A DNA stretch of 64,000 nucleotides from Candidatus Neomarinimicrobiota bacterium (GCA_021734025.1 JAIPJS010000002.1:310001-374000), one strand, 5' to 3'. Positions 16,968-26,405 are shown, counted from the first letter of the stretch. The notes: generated from the sequence alone by a model not told the origin. Numbers and translations are program-made.

Positions 16968-17702
16968 CTAATCCATACTTCGAACCCGAACCTCAGTATT
17001 CTCATAATCACGTAATAATTTCACTAATTCACTCACGTCCGTATTACCATAATGATACGGATAGAGTATTTTCGGCTGAAACATTGTCACGGCGTCGACA
17101 ACCATCTTTGGAGTCATGGTATACGGCAAATTCATCGGCAGGAAGGCGATATCAATTTCGGTCAGGTCCGCCATTTCCGGAACATTTTCCGTGTCGCCGG
17201 CAACGTAGACCTTTATATCGCCGAAAGATATGACATACCCGTTACCAACCCCTTTGGGATGATACGGCTCGCCGTTCCCCCGTTTGTGGACCAGGTTGTA
17301 TGCCGGCACCGCTTTCACAGGAATTTTCCTGATGGTTGTATGCTCTCCGTTATTCAGGACGCTTCCCCCAGCCAATTCTTTGGCACAGGTTTGTGTGTAA
17401 ATTATTTTGGTATTTTTTGTGCTGATTTTATCAATGGCTTCCGGATCCAGGTGATCCCCGTGATGATGGGTTATCAGGATGATATCGGCGTCCGGCATTT
17501 CCGTATAATTGGCATATCGAGTCACTGGATCCACGTGGATAGTCACATCCTGATATTGAAAGTGGAGAGTTCCGTGACCGATAAAGGTAATTACCAAATC
17601 TCCCCGGGAAGTTTGAATTGTATCTTTCTCGAAAGCCGCATACACTGTAGATACCGAAAAGAACATAACCAAAACGAGTAGAGTGACTTTTACCGTTTGC
17701 AC
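16968..17702 (-). CDS. Exported metallo-beta-lactamase-fold hydrolase
   Basis: A 244-residue protein with a signal peptide (cleavage after VYAA) and an MBL-fold domain of the UPF0173/UlaG-like group. The metal-binding HHHGDH motif is at residues 79-84 (THHHGDHLD). A second metal ligand region is VYVAGDTENV, and the late His is in LYPYHYGNTD. Metal-dependent hydrolysis of a lactone, phosphoester or similar bond is expected; export places it in the periplasm. It begins with GTG, preceded by GGAGGG at good spacing. The gene runs in the same direction as the next two uncharacterised genes upstream. Confidence 0.88.
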   Translation of the reverse strand: MQTVKVTLLVLVMFFSVSTVYAAFEKDTIQTSRGDLVITFIGHGTLHFQYQDVTIHVDPVTRYANYTEMPDADIILITHHHGDHLDPEAIDKISTKNTKIIYTQTCAKELAGGSVLNNGEHTTIRKIPVKAVPAYNLVHKRGNGEPYHPKGVGNGYVISFGDIKVYVAGDTENVPEMADLTEIDIAFLPMNLPYTMTPKMVVDAVTMFQPKILYPYHYGNTDVSELVKLLRDYENTEVRVRSMD

Positions 17703-17745
17703 AGCGTTTCCCTCCGTTTGCGAGGTATTTGTATTCCTTTGAACA

Positions 17746-18573
17746 TCAAGAGCCTATCCGAATTACCACGTCCTCTTTACCCAGGTTTTTTACTTCAGGA
17801 TCTTCAATAAAGACAAATTCGTCTATCCGTGATAGGCTGTTCCGGAGGTTAAGGTGGCCGCTTTGACGGATATCGGGTTGAACATACACATGGAACTCTT
17901 GCCGGTATTTCCCCTCACTGTTGAATATCGCCTTAAATGCATTGCCAATAGAATACACACCAACCGAGGCGTCAGAGAATCGTCCTCGTATCGCCTTATC
18001 CAGTGTAAAAGCGACAGCCTTGAATTCTTCGACTCCGACAGGATAGACAATACGCACAGACTCTATTGGTTTCCCGCTCTCTTCCTGAGCAGCCGGCTGT
18101 TGCTCCCGAGTTACATCCTGGCTGGCAGTGGCATGTGACTCGACATCCTCACGAGCCTCCATAGACTGAGATGCCTTCTGCTGCGATGGTGCTATCTGTT
18201 CTGTCGGTTCCGGCGACGGTTCGGACTGCTCGATTTCGGTGATATTTTGTGCCTGGTCAGGGCGTTCCTCTTGTTGCTGCTGGACGTTGGTAGTAACCAT
18301 CTGATGAAAAAACAGGATAAGCAGCAGAATGGCGGTAGCACCGGTTGCCTTGTATTTTCCAATGGTCACGTTGAATTCCGCAGAAAATTGCACAAACAAC
18401 CCGGAACACCCGACCGCCATAAGGAATACCAGCACAAACTCCTGTATGGCATCTCGATGGTCCATCACCAGGATCAATACGAGTGGCACCAGTATTAATA
18501 CAATGAATACCGCCAATAATAAGATCGGCGGAATTCCGCCCTTTCCACTATTCGGCGGCTTACCATTCCCCAT
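17746..18573 (-). CDS. Inner-membrane protein with Gln/Glu/Pro linker and C-terminal globular domain
   Basis: A 275-residue protein I cannot assign. It has three hydrophobic segments in the first 100 residues (IPPILLLAVFIVLILVPL, FVLVFLMAVGCSGLF and TAILLLILFF). Then comes an extended low-complexity linker of about 80 residues rich in Gln, Glu, Ser and Pro. A C-terminal mixed alpha/beta domain (about 180-275, from IESVRIVYPVGVEEF) follows. The layout suggests a membrane-anchored domain reaching away from the membrane. ATG at 18573 has AAGGAG 8 nt upstream and is preferred to 18579 and to the 18684 reading. It lies 43 bp upstream of the MBL-fold gene and probably shares its transcript. Confidence 0.7.
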   Translation of the reverse strand: MGNGKPPNSGKGGIPPILLLAVFIVLILVPLVLILVMDHRDAIQEFVLVFLMAVGCSGLFVQFSAEFNVTIGKYKATGATAILLLILFFHQMVTTNVQQQQEERPDQAQNITEIEQSEPSPEPTEQIAPSQQKASQSMEAREDVESHATASQDVTREQQPAAQEESGKPIESVRIVYPVGVEEFKAVAFTLDKAIRGRFSDASVGVYSIGNAFKAIFNSEGKYRQEFHVYVQPDIRQSGHLNLRNSLSRIDEFVFIEDPEVKNLGKEDVVIRIGS

Positions 18574-18707
18574 TACCATTTCTCCTTCTGAATCAACCGG
18601 CTGGTTTGATAGATATGTTCGTAATATGCACGGCAGAAACGTGGAGTGCAAGACTGATTTGGCCCAGGTGGAAACCCTCCCCAAGGCAGGAAAAGGTGAT
18701 TTAACCG

Positions 18708-19274
18708 TTAAAAAAACCGTATCCCCAGGAAGAACATCGGCGGAAAGTAGAAATACGGATTCTCCTCCTCATGCTGTCTAAAACTGTCAGGCTTGTTTGC
18801 CGCGTACAATCCGAAGCCGAACGGCCACTGGAAGTTGATGAAACAGGGTAAATTTCCCAGTGAAAAATCCACCTGATACCCCAGTCGAAATTCGTTCCAG
18901 AGGTCAAATCCCTCGTAATACCGCTCTTCCTGTTTTTCATAGAACCAATCGTAATCCGGCCAGAGCTGGTACTCAATGTGTAACTTTTTCCAGAGATATC
19001 GGCGGTAGCCGACAATCAACGTTGCGGCATTCGTCTCACCGAAATCCCACTGTAAATTTGTGTACGCGGCTCCAAGGACCACTTCATCCCTGGGCGTCAG
19101 GTGGCGATAATACTGGATAGCATAAATACGAAACATCGGAGAAAGCGGACTGAAATCCATCGACTGGTCGTAGGTGGAATGCTCTTTTTTCGGACTCTCC
19201 GCAGCCAATCCCGGCATGGAAAACAACACCAGACAGAAGGTCCCCAACAAAATTGTAAGTCGCATGTTACACAT
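18708..19274 (-). CDS. Exported probable outer-membrane beta-barrel protein, unknown family
   Basis: A 188-residue protein with a signal peptide (cleavage after GLAA). The mature part is dominated by alternating aromatic/hydrophobic strands (VVLGAAYTNLQWDFG, ATLIVGYRRYLW, NEFRLGYQVDFSLG) and ends in Phe-Phe, as expected of an eight-strand outer-membrane barrel. No family recognised. GGGAG is placed 8 nt before the ATG at 19274, which supports this start. First gene of a possible minus-strand unit with the membrane-anchored protein and MBL hydrolase, though 134 bp separate it from the next gene. Confidence 0.65.
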   Translation of the reverse strand: MCNMRLTILLGTFCLVLFSMPGLAAESPKKEHSTYDQSMDFSPLSPMFRIYAIQYYRHLTPRDEVVLGAAYTNLQWDFGETNAATLIVGYRRYLWKKLHIEYQLWPDYDWFYEKQEERYYEGFDLWNEFRLGYQVDFSLGNLPCFINFQWPFGFGLYAANKPDSFRQHEEENPYFYFPPMFFLGIRFF

Positions 19275-19649
19275 AAAGTTTTCTCCCGTGTCAGTGATTT
19301 TTTCCTGAACTTTAGAACCTTTTTTCCAGAGAATAGAAGAGGTGTTTATCGAAATTGTGGCTATTATACATTTGGAGATACCCAGTACCCGAAATTCCGT
19401 TGTATCATGGTTGTCCGGTTAAACCTGATACCATACCAGGACGCCAGAACTGTTGAGTATATCAAAAATTATACCGAACCGTGTGGGGAATTTTATATAG
19501 TTTCTCGAGAACAACATTATTATACTTGACTTCAAGAGGTTTTTTTTGCTACAGTCAGGTTGGTTTGCTTTCAACATTAGTTGCAACAGCGATTGATCAT
19601 TTGAATACCTGGAAGGCATCACAGTTGTCTAACGGCCCGCTATAGATCA
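19275..19649. other. Divergent intergenic region, no gene seen
   Basis: Spacer between a minus-strand barrel gene and the plus-strand hybrid kinase; it must hold both promoters. It is AT-rich. A TTGACTTCAAG stretch followed by an eight-T run lies near 19530-19550. I see no repeat or confident promoter pair. Confidence 0.4.
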
Positions 19650-22600
19650 ATGAAATTATCGTCTCTAAAAACCAAAACGTTTCTGTATCCTTTCGGTTTT
19701 TCCCTGGTTGTCGGAGCATCGCTCTGGATACTCGATACCGTATTGGATATGGTATATTATTACGAAGGTCCCTTTCTGGATTTGCTGTTTTACGAAATTC
19801 CCCCACATGAGATTTATGTTCGCCTGCTCATCTTAGGAGTTTGCGCAGTAGCTGGGGCAATACTCGGTGTATATCAAATTCTCTGGCAAAACAGGCTTTA
19901 CCGGGAGCAATTGTGGTACTCTCAAACCCTGCACAGTATTGGCGACGGCGTGATTGCGACTGATACGGAAGGACGTGTCACCTATGTAAACAGGCAGGCA
20001 GAATTGTTAACAGGTTGGAGTTCCTCAGAAGCCAAAGGGCTTCCCATTGCAGAGGTATTTCAGGTCGTTAATGAAGAGACAAAATCTCCGGTGGAAAATC
20101 CGGTGGGTCGCGTATTGAAAGAGGGTCGTATTATCGGCCTGGCCAATCATACGGAACTGTTAGCAAAAGATGGCCGGCGCTTGCCTATCCTGGACAGCGG
20201 ATCTCCGATTAAATACGAGGATGAGATAGTTGGAGCCGTGCTGGTATTTCGGGACGATTCCGAGCGACGGAAAAAAGAGAAGGCGATTCAGGCACGTGAA
20301 AAGCGGCTTGCAACATTACTGCAGAATATCCCCGGGATGGCTTATCGCTGTATTAATGATCAGCACTGGACCATGCAGTTTGTCAGTGACGGATGTAAAT
20401 CCCTGACGGGATACCAGCCCCTGGATCTTATACAAAACACTACCATCTCCTATGCAGAATTGATCCAACCAGCTGACAGGAACATAGTCGAAAAAAAGGT
20501 GCAGGAAGCTATCCGGAAAGACGAGCCCTTTGAGGTCGAATACCGTATTCAAACCAAAGATGGAGTCACAAAAACCGTCTGGGAACGTGGCCGACTCGTG
20601 GAAAATTCCGAGGGCCATCAGATACTTGAAGGTCATATTTCCGATGTAACCAAACGCCGTGAAATGGAAACCCGTTACCACAGCCTGTTTACCAGTATCT
20701 GGGATGCGATACTTATAGCGGATACCCATCGTAACATTATTGATTGTAATCCGGCGTTTGAGGAGAAATTCGGGTACTCACTTGAGGAGCTCCGGGGACA
20801 CAAGACAGAATACATCTATGCTGACCATCAGGAATACCGGATACTGGGAAAAGCGATTCAAGAGCACCAAGCGGATCGGGAATTGCGAGTGACTGTTAAT
20901 TATCAGACCAAATCCGGGGTAATCTTTCCCGGAGATACCGGGGTGTATTTTCTCAAAGATGAGCATGGAGAGATGACGGGATTTATCGGCGTAATCCGGG
21001 ATGTCTCTCAAAAAATGGAATCAAAACAGGCTATTTTTGAGAGCGAAACCCGGTTCCGGAAGATCTTTGAGGAAAGTCCGGTAGGGATGGCTATCCTTAA
21101 CCAGGAATTTCATTTTGAGGCGGTAAATAAGTCCCTGTGTGAAATGCTGGAATATTCTCCGACTCAACTTAAAGCCCATGCGCTTCCCTCAGTCGTCTTG
21201 CCTGAAGACCGTGAGAGTACAACCGATATTCTCCGGAAATTATCGCAACACGAGCCTTTTTCCAGACAAATTGAAAAACAGTACGTTACCGATACCGACA
21301 AAGTCGTCTGGGGAAAGACTACGCTGACAAACTTGTTTTCCGGCTCAGAACAATCGGAATACTTGGTGATGATCGAGGATGTGACTAGTCAAAAACAGTC
21401 CGAATTAGCCCTCCAGCAATCCCGCCGGGAGTTGCAGCAGATTCTGGACAATCTCCACGAAGGTATTTACCGGATGAGTTATGACAATGAAATCCTCTTT
21501 GCCAATGACCGGATGGCCCAGATGCTGGGATACGAGTCGGCGGATGAGATCATCGGAAAGCGCACCGATGATCTGCCATTCACACCGCAGCTCTCGCACG
21601 AAAAATTCCAGCAAATACTCCGGGAAAAGGGTGCGGTCAGAGATTTTGAAGGCACCTGGGTTCATGATCAGGGGTGGCGTGTTGAAGTATTAGAGAATGC
21701 CGTCGAAGTTACCGATGAAGCGGGCAATCCGATATACTATGAAGGTACCGTGAAGGATATCAGCGAACAGAAGGAACTGGAAAAACAGTTGATTCAGTCC
21801 CAGAAAATGGAGGCACTCGGCCAAATCGCGGGTGGTATCGCACACGATTTTAACAACGTCCTCGCTGCAATTAACAGTGCACAGGAAATTCTGAACGTTA
21901 AAATTCAGGATGACAATCTCCGGAAATATCTCCAAATCATCCAATCCAGTGTTGACCGCGGAAACACTGTTACGAAACGGATGCTGACCTTTACCAGGCC
22001 CGCCGATCCTGAAACCAAAGCCATTACTGTCTCCGATTTTTTGTATGAGATCAAAGAGATTGGTGCCCATACCCTGCCGAAAAATGTGAATATCCGTGTG
22101 AAGATTGCGACTGAGGAGGATCGGATCTGGGCCGATCCCGCACAATTGCAGCAAATACTGATAACGATGTGCATCAACGCGGCCGACGCCATGCCGGACG
22201 GCGGAACCATCACCCTGCAAGCCATTTCGGTATCTTCGGGAGAAATCCCTTCCCATGCTGCCTCACCAAACTCGGACTATCTCGGCATTCAGGTGATTGA
22301 CGAAGGTATAGGGATGGATGCAGAGACGCAGGACCGCATATTCGAGCCGTTTTTCACCACCAAAAAGTCGACGGACGGTACAGGATTGGGGCTTGCCATA
22401 GTCCAGAGTATTATCCGAAAAAACAGCGGATGGATCACGGTTGAGAGCCAGCCCGGTAAAGGGACCACTTTTACACTCGGACTGCCAAAAGCGGCTCCCC
22501 GGGATCTCCGGGAATTAGAACTGGATGAATTACCGGAGCAGGTTCCCTACGGAGTGGGACAACATATTCTGTATATCGAAGATGAAGCCTCGATACGGGA

Positions 22601-22922
22601 GTTAATGCGGGAAGCGCTTACGAACCTCGACTACACCGTTGCACCGGTCTCAAATGCATCTGATGCACTGGAGTATTATAATCACCACTCAGATACTATC
22701 GACCTCATCGTGACGGATATCGGACTCCCGGATATGCATGGCAGAGAATTAATTACTCAACTCAGAGCGACAAACGCAGGACAACCGATTGTGGCTGTGA
22801 CGGGATACGTCAGAGACGAAATTGTGTCGAGTTTAGAAGCGGCAGGAGCAACCCGAGTATTTCAAAAACCGATTAACATCAAAAGACTTGCCCGAGTCAT
22901 CGACGAGCTCATTCCCGAATAA
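19650..22922 (+). CDS. Membrane-bound hybrid sensor histidine kinase with five PAS domains and C-terminal receiver
   Basis: A 1090-residue signalling protein. Two membrane segments (about 12-34 and 57-78) are followed by five successive PAS domains (about 85-200, 212-330, 332-455, 460-580, 585-705), several with PAC-type ends. The HisKA dimerisation domain has the H box AHDFNN (His732). The HATPase domain runs about 815-935, with IDEGIGMDAE, FEPFFTTK and GLGLAIVQ. The receiver domain (about 955-1090) has the phospho-acceptor Asp1023 in VTDIGLPD and Lys in FQKP. No DNA-binding output is present, so phosphate must pass to another protein. Ligand unknown. It points away from the pectin locus that begins 0.7 kb downstream, and a regulatory link is only a guess. 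Confidence 0.92.
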   Translation: MKLSSLKTKTFLYPFGFSLVVGASLWILDTVLDMVYYYEGPFLDLLFYEIPPHEIYVRLLILGVCAVAGAILGVYQILWQNRLYREQLWYSQTLHSIGDGVIATDTEGRVTYVNRQAELLTGWSSSEAKGLPIAEVFQVVNEETKSPVENPVGRVLKEGRIIGLANHTELLAKDGRRLPILDSGSPIKYEDEIVGAVLVFRDDSERRKKEKAIQAREKRLATLLQNIPGMAYRCINDQHWTMQFVSDGCKSLTGYQPLDLIQNTTISYAELIQPADRNIVEKKVQEAIRKDEPFEVEYRIQTKDGVTKTVWERGRLVENSEGHQILEGHISDVTKRREMETRYHSLFTSIWDAILIADTHRNIIDCNPAFEEKFGYSLEELRGHKTEYIYADHQEYRILGKAIQEHQADRELRVTVNYQTKSGVIFPGDTGVYFLKDEHGEMTGFIGVIRDVSQKMESKQAIFESETRFRKIFEESPVGMAILNQEFHFEAVNKSLCEMLEYSPTQLKAHALPSVVLPEDRESTTDILRKLSQHEPFSRQIEKQYVTDTDKVVWGKTTLTNLFSGSEQSEYLVMIEDVTSQKQSELALQQSRRELQQILDNLHEGIYRMSYDNEILFANDRMAQMLGYESADEIIGKRTDDLPFTPQLSHEKFQQILREKGAVRDFEGTWVHDQGWRVEVLENAVEVTDEAGNPIYYEGTVKDISEQKELEKQLIQSQKMEALGQIAGGIAHDFNNVLAAINSAQEILNVKIQDDNLRKYLQIIQSSVDRGNTVTKRMLTFTRPADPETKAITVSDFLYEIKEIGAHTLPKNVNIRVKIATEEDRIWADPAQLQQILITMCINAADAMPDGGTITLQAISVSSGEIPSHAASPNSDYLGIQVIDEGIGMDAETQDRIFEPFFTTKKSTDGTGLGLAIVQSIIRKNSGWITVESQPGKGTTFTLGLPKAAPRDLRELELDELPEQVPYGVGQHILYIEDEASIRELMREALTNLDYTVAPVSNASDALEYYNHHSDTIDLIVTDIGLPDMHGRELITQLRATNAGQPIVAVTGYVRDEIVSSLEAAGATRVFQKPINIKRLARVIDELIPE

Positions 22923-22934
22923 TTTCGCACCACC

Positions 22935-23009
22935 TTACCGTAAATAGACCATCTTCCTGACGTCCGTAAATTGCGGGGTGAAAATCCGGTAGAAATAGAC
23001 ACCGGCGCT
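22935..23009 (-). pseudogene. Remnant of a T9SS cargo gene (last 24 codons of a sorting domain)
   Basis: Minus-strand translation of this stretch reads SAGVYFYRIFTP, then QFTDVRKMVYLR and a stop. That is the standard end of the type IX sorting domain seen in nine intact genes of the window. The reading frame is not continued upstream: a stop codon follows within a few codons, and the upstream beta-sandwich and cargo are missing. It is too short to be a gene and best explained as the tail of a deleted secreted-protein gene, left between the hybrid kinase and the pectin locus. Confidence 0.75.
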
Positions 23010-23325
23010 TAAAAGTCAGCAATCTTAGTTTGACTCATCCATGGATAGATAAAAATTCTGGTTTGCATTTGCGACGCAATTTATATCTGTATCGACAAAA
23101 TGATGCCTCACTCGAACAACTTATGCAACGAGACACAGAAATGACCATTTGCTCATATTGATACTATATAAAAAATCATATGATTTTATTTTTACATATT
23201 ATTATGTCGTTTGGAGTTTTATTAATTGACAATTCGCACATATGTATTATATTTATGCGTAGTAATGAATATATGACCACACAGGAGAGCTAATTGTAAG
23301 CAAATCCAAACCTGAGTGAAGTGTT
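23010..23325. other. AT-rich spacer upstream of a small orphan gene
   Basis: After the T9SS remnant the sequence becomes distinctly AT-rich (about 23160-23260) and contains the promoter at 23226-23253. No gene or repeat is seen. Confidence 0.4.
23226..23253 (+). promoter_or_regulatory. Sigma-70-like promoter for the 81-residue orphan
   Basis: TTGACA and TATATT are separated by 16 bp, about 75 bp before the ATG of the small plus-strand gene at 23326, within the most AT-rich stretch of the spacer. Confidence 0.4.
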
Positions 23326-23571
23326 ATGTCGATACAAACAAAAAACTTCAGAGTCCAATACAGAAATGTGCGAATCTGGAACCGGCCGGAACTAGAATAT
23401 ATTCAGGCAACCAGCCCGGAACGAGCATTTCTACAGTTCGTGAAACGCCGTCAGGGTGAAAACTGGCAAAAAGATGAAATCCTTGCCAGGTCGCTCTGCC
23501 TGATCATCGATGAGTCGGAAGGAGAGACCTTTACTCCCGGCGATTTTGTAGCAGTCCCGGAATGGGTATAG
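23326..23571 (+). CDS. Small hypothetical protein (81 residues)
   Basis: I do not recognise a family. The 81-residue product is soluble and mixed in charge, with several aromatic residues (RIWNRPELEYIQ), a central ERAFLQFVKRRQGENWQK helix-like part and an acidic C-terminal third ending PGDFVAVPEWV. It has a plausible promoter 75 bp upstream and a GAGTGAAG stretch before the ATG. It faces the pectin locus: its stop is only 9 bp from the stop of galM on the other strand, so the two converge. Size and sequence composition (no low complexity) favour a real gene, but homology is needed. Confidence 0.5.
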   Translation: MSIQTKNFRVQYRNVRIWNRPELEYIQATSPERAFLQFVKRRQGENWQKDEILARSLCLIIDESEGETFTPGDFVAVPEWV

Positions 23572-23580
23572 GACGCGAGA

Positions 23581-24657
23581 CTACTTCCGAAGCCCGAACC
23601 GGTAGATTGTAGTCTGGGTATACATTTCGCCGGGCAATAATTCCACAGAGGGAAAATCCGGCTGATTCGGCGAATCCGGGAAGTGCTGTGTTTCCAGAGC
23701 CAACGCGCTGTGTTTCTCCAAATCTCTGCCTTTGGAAAGATGCATCCCCTTCAGATAATTGCCGGAGTAAAACTGCATCCCCGGCTCGGTAGTCCAGACT
23801 TCGAGCATCCGCCGGGATTCCGGATCAGTAACGCGCGCTGCCATCGTTGATGCGCCTGGTTCGGGTTTATTCAGGACCCAGTTATGATCGAAGCCACCAT
23901 TGGCGTAGGTAATCTGCTGATCGTTCGCGTCAATATCCCTGCCAATGCGCTTTGGTTTCCGAAAATCGAAGGGTGTGTCGTCAACGGGCTGCATTTCACC
24001 GGTGGGGATCAGGTTCTCATTAACCGGCGTGAAGGTGCTTGCATTAATTGTCATTTCATGGTCCAGCACAGTCCCCTTCCCCGCGAGATTCCAATAAGCA
24101 TGGTTTGTAAAATTCACAATCGTCTTCGCATCGGTCGTGGCCTTGTACTCAATGCGTAATTCATTTCCGTTGGTCAGGGTATAAAAGACCGTCGTCTCCA
24201 GGTTCCCGGGGTACCCTTCCTCCATATCCTCGCTCAGGTATTTTAGCTGTAGAGCAACTCCTTCCTCTGTTTCCATCGGCTTCGCATCCCATATTCGCTT
24301 GTCAAAACCGATCTCACCACCGTGAAGATGGTTTGAGCCGTCGTTTTGCGCCAGTTCGTAAGTCTGGCCGTCCATCTGAAAACTTCCCCCATCAATCCGG
24401 TTAGCATACCGACCAATAAGCGCGCCAAAATAGGGGTTATCCCCATGGAGAATGGCTTCCATGGCATCCTGCCCCACAATTACGTCGGCAAAGTAGCCTT
24501 TGGTATCGGGAATCATGGCAGAAACAATAGTGCCCCCGTAATTCGTAATCTCCACCGTAATACCGTCCGCATTCCGGAGGGTGAACAGGCTTACTTCCGT
24601 GCCGTCTTCGAGTGTACCAAACGGTTTTTGAGCAATCGATGGTTTACTTTCTGCCAT
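23581..24657 (-). CDS. galM: Aldose 1-epimerase (galactose mutarotase)
   Basis: A 358-residue enzyme that interconverts the alpha and beta anomers of aldoses such as galactose, xylose or arabinose. Family landmarks are all present: GRYANRIDGGSF near residue 82, NHLHGG with the first active-site His, NFTNHAYWNLAG with the second, DHNWVL, and LALETQHFPDSPNQP with the catalytic Glu. No signal peptide, so cytoplasmic. It is the last gene of the minus-strand locus and follows xylB by 79 bp, suggesting that it serves the pentose branch by presenting the right anomer to XylA. Confidence 0.92.
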   Translation of the reverse strand: MAESKPSIAQKPFGTLEDGTEVSLFTLRNADGITVEITNYGGTIVSAMIPDTKGYFADVIVGQDAMEAILHGDNPYFGALIGRYANRIDGGSFQMDGQTYELAQNDGSNHLHGGEIGFDKRIWDAKPMETEEGVALQLKYLSEDMEEGYPGNLETTVFYTLTNGNELRIEYKATTDAKTIVNFTNHAYWNLAGKGTVLDHEMTINASTFTPVNENLIPTGEMQPVDDTPFDFRKPKRIGRDIDANDQQITYANGGFDHNWVLNKPEPGASTMAARVTDPESRRMLEVWTTEPGMQFYSGNYLKGMHLSKGRDLEKHSALALETQHFPDSPNQPDFPSVELLPGEMYTQTTIYRFGLRK

Positions 24658-24736
24658 AATATTTGTGCTCCACTTTTAGGAGTTTAATTTCTGTACTCCG
24701 GATCAAGAGAGAGCCAAGCCTGCCTTCGCCCTGTTC

Positions 24737-26293
24737 TCACTGTTCCATTTGTTCCCGAAGTGCGAATGGATCTTTACCATCCTTACCTCGCACCCGCAGG
24801 CTGAGCGCCCGGAACAGTTCTTTCTGAATGTTATGAATTTCCACATACTCAGGAATGGGTGTTTTCCGGTTTTGCTCATCAAGGATCACATACGGTTCCA
24901 CCGCTTCCTCAATGGTTTCCGGCGTACTATTTTCTTTTTTCCAGGCCCAGGAAGCGTGTACGGCCGCTCCCAGCGCCGCACCTTCACCCTGCACCGGGAC
25001 GGTTTCGGCGTTAAACACATCTGCGATGGTCTGGCACCAGGCCGGAGACTGAGACATGCCGCCGGTCAGACGAATTTCGTCAACCTCGATGGGCATTCGG
25101 CGGAATCCGTCGTAGAGGCTCAGGATATGGCCTTCCAACACCGCACGGCTCAGGGTTTCTCTGGTAAAATCGTCCAGGCCAAATCCAAAATAGATCGGTG
25201 CTGCCTGCGGCACATCCGGAGTCCGCTCGCCTTCGTACCACGGAATCAAAAGTTTCCCGCTGTTACCAGGTTCGGTCTCGGAGACGATCTTGTTAAATTC
25301 ATCATGGGATATTTCGTGTAAATTCAGAATCTCGTTATACCCGTTTGCCAGATTAGAGACGCATAACAACGGCAGGTAATGGCCGGTACTGTCGCAGAAG
25401 GCAGCAATTTCCCCGGTGGGATCGACGTACGGCTCCTCCATGAATGAGTATGCCGTCCCGCTGGTGCCCAGGCTGACGGTCACGAGTCCGGGTGTAACGT
25501 TTCCGGTCCCAATGGCGCCGTACATGTTGTCTCCGCTGCCGGCATCAATCCGGCAGTCCGTGGAAAACCCAAACCGTTCCGCCAGAGATGGCGAAATGTC
25601 ACCGATGGTTGCGTCGGATGGCTCCACAGGCGGCAGTTTATCCCGAAGGTTCGAATCAATCGCCTGGATTACCTTCCCAGACCACTCTCCGGTCCGTGGG
25701 TCCCAGAGCGCTATGCCAGAGGTGTCCCCGGGTTCCATTACCCGCACGCCACCGGTCAGGTACCAGTTGATATAGTTGTGTACCAGAAAGAGCGTTGTTG
25801 TCTTCTTGTAGCGTTCAGGCTCGTGTCTGACCATATGGAAGATCTTGGCCGCCGTGTATCCGGTGCGCTGGCTGTTCCCGACCTCCTCGATCATTGCATC
25901 CAGGCCACCGATTTTCTCAGTCAGAATTTCGCACTCTTCCTGGGTGGAGAAATCGTTCCAGAGTTTGCTCGTGGGACGCGTCAAATCGCCCTTTTCATCC
26001 AGCGCAACCAATCCGTGCTGCTGACCTGATACAGATATACACCGAATTTCCTCAACCGGGATATCAGTCTCCGTCAACTCACCGAATACCCGATCCACCG
26101 CCTCTAGCCACATATTCGGATCGGATTCGGAGGCGCCGGTGGGCAGTCCCTGGATAACGCCGTTTTTCGTCTCGTATTCCGGCAAATCGTTATCGTAATT
26201 GACAGCGGTAACGAAAACAACATCTTTGGAATCGTCATCAATGACGACCAGCTTACAGCTCTGGGTGGAAACATCAAGACCGGCAAAATACAT
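24737..26293 (-). CDS. xylB: Xylulokinase, FGGY family
   Basis: A 518-residue sugar kinase that phosphorylates D-xylulose to xylulose 5-phosphate. The N-terminal phosphate-binding loop is GLDVSTQSCKLV; SVSGQQHGLVALD holds the substrate-binding motif; DAGSGDNMYGAIGTG and VSLGTSGTAY form the second ATP subsite; RLTGGMSQSPAWCQ is the C-terminal FGGY signature. The length is usual for the xylulokinase branch. It lies between xylA and galM on one strand; the 162-bp gap to xylA holds a tandem palindrome pair. A related FGGY specificity is less likely given xylA next door. Confidence 0.93.
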   Translation of the reverse strand: MYFAGLDVSTQSCKLVVIDDDSKDVVFVTAVNYDNDLPEYETKNGVIQGLPTGASESDPNMWLEAVDRVFGELTETDIPVEEIRCISVSGQQHGLVALDEKGDLTRPTSKLWNDFSTQEECEILTEKIGGLDAMIEEVGNSQRTGYTAAKIFHMVRHEPERYKKTTTLFLVHNYINWYLTGGVRVMEPGDTSGIALWDPRTGEWSGKVIQAIDSNLRDKLPPVEPSDATIGDISPSLAERFGFSTDCRIDAGSGDNMYGAIGTGNVTPGLVTVSLGTSGTAYSFMEEPYVDPTGEIAAFCDSTGHYLPLLCVSNLANGYNEILNLHEISHDEFNKIVSETEPGNSGKLLIPWYEGERTPDVPQAAPIYFGFGLDDFTRETLSRAVLEGHILSLYDGFRRMPIEVDEIRLTGGMSQSPAWCQTIADVFNAETVPVQGEGAALGAAVHASWAWKKENSTPETIEEAVEPYVILDEQNRKTPIPEYVEIHNIQKELFRALSLRVRGKDGKDPFALREQMEQ

Positions 26294-26348
26294 GGTTATT
26301 AGTTTCTCCTCACTTTAGGAGTTTGGCATATTCCATCACTGTAGTTTC

Positions 26349-26405
26349 GCCTTTGAATAAAATTCAAAGGCTTCCAAAGTTAGCCTCGTAATCTCATTAC
26401 GAGGC
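26349..26405. repeat. Tandem pair of GCC-AAT/ATT-GGC palindromes between xylB and xylA
   Basis: Two 23-bp palindromes, at 26349-26371 (arms GCCTTTGAAT / ATTCAAAGGC, loop AAA) and 26383-26405 (arms GCCTCGTAAT / ATTACGAGGC, loop CTC). They have the same layout as the pairs at 279-331 and the single copy at 10951-10973. The second differs from the 10951 copy by G-to-A and C-to-T changes at paired positions, keeping the stem intact. Confidence 0.75.

Noticed and set aside
19650-22922. Hybrid kinase as a one-piece HTCS regulator of the pectin locus
   Set aside because: HTCS proteins end in an AraC-type DNA-binding domain and have a periplasmic propeller sensor; this protein ends in a receiver and has PAS sensors.
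22923-23009. The T9SS-like tail as a readthrough extension of the hybrid kinase
   Set aside because: The tail is on the opposite strand and in no frame connected with the kinase.
25640-25670. A GGTTCGAATC stretch resembling a tRNA T-arm
   Set aside because: It lies inside xylB, and no acceptor or anticodon arms can be formed around it.
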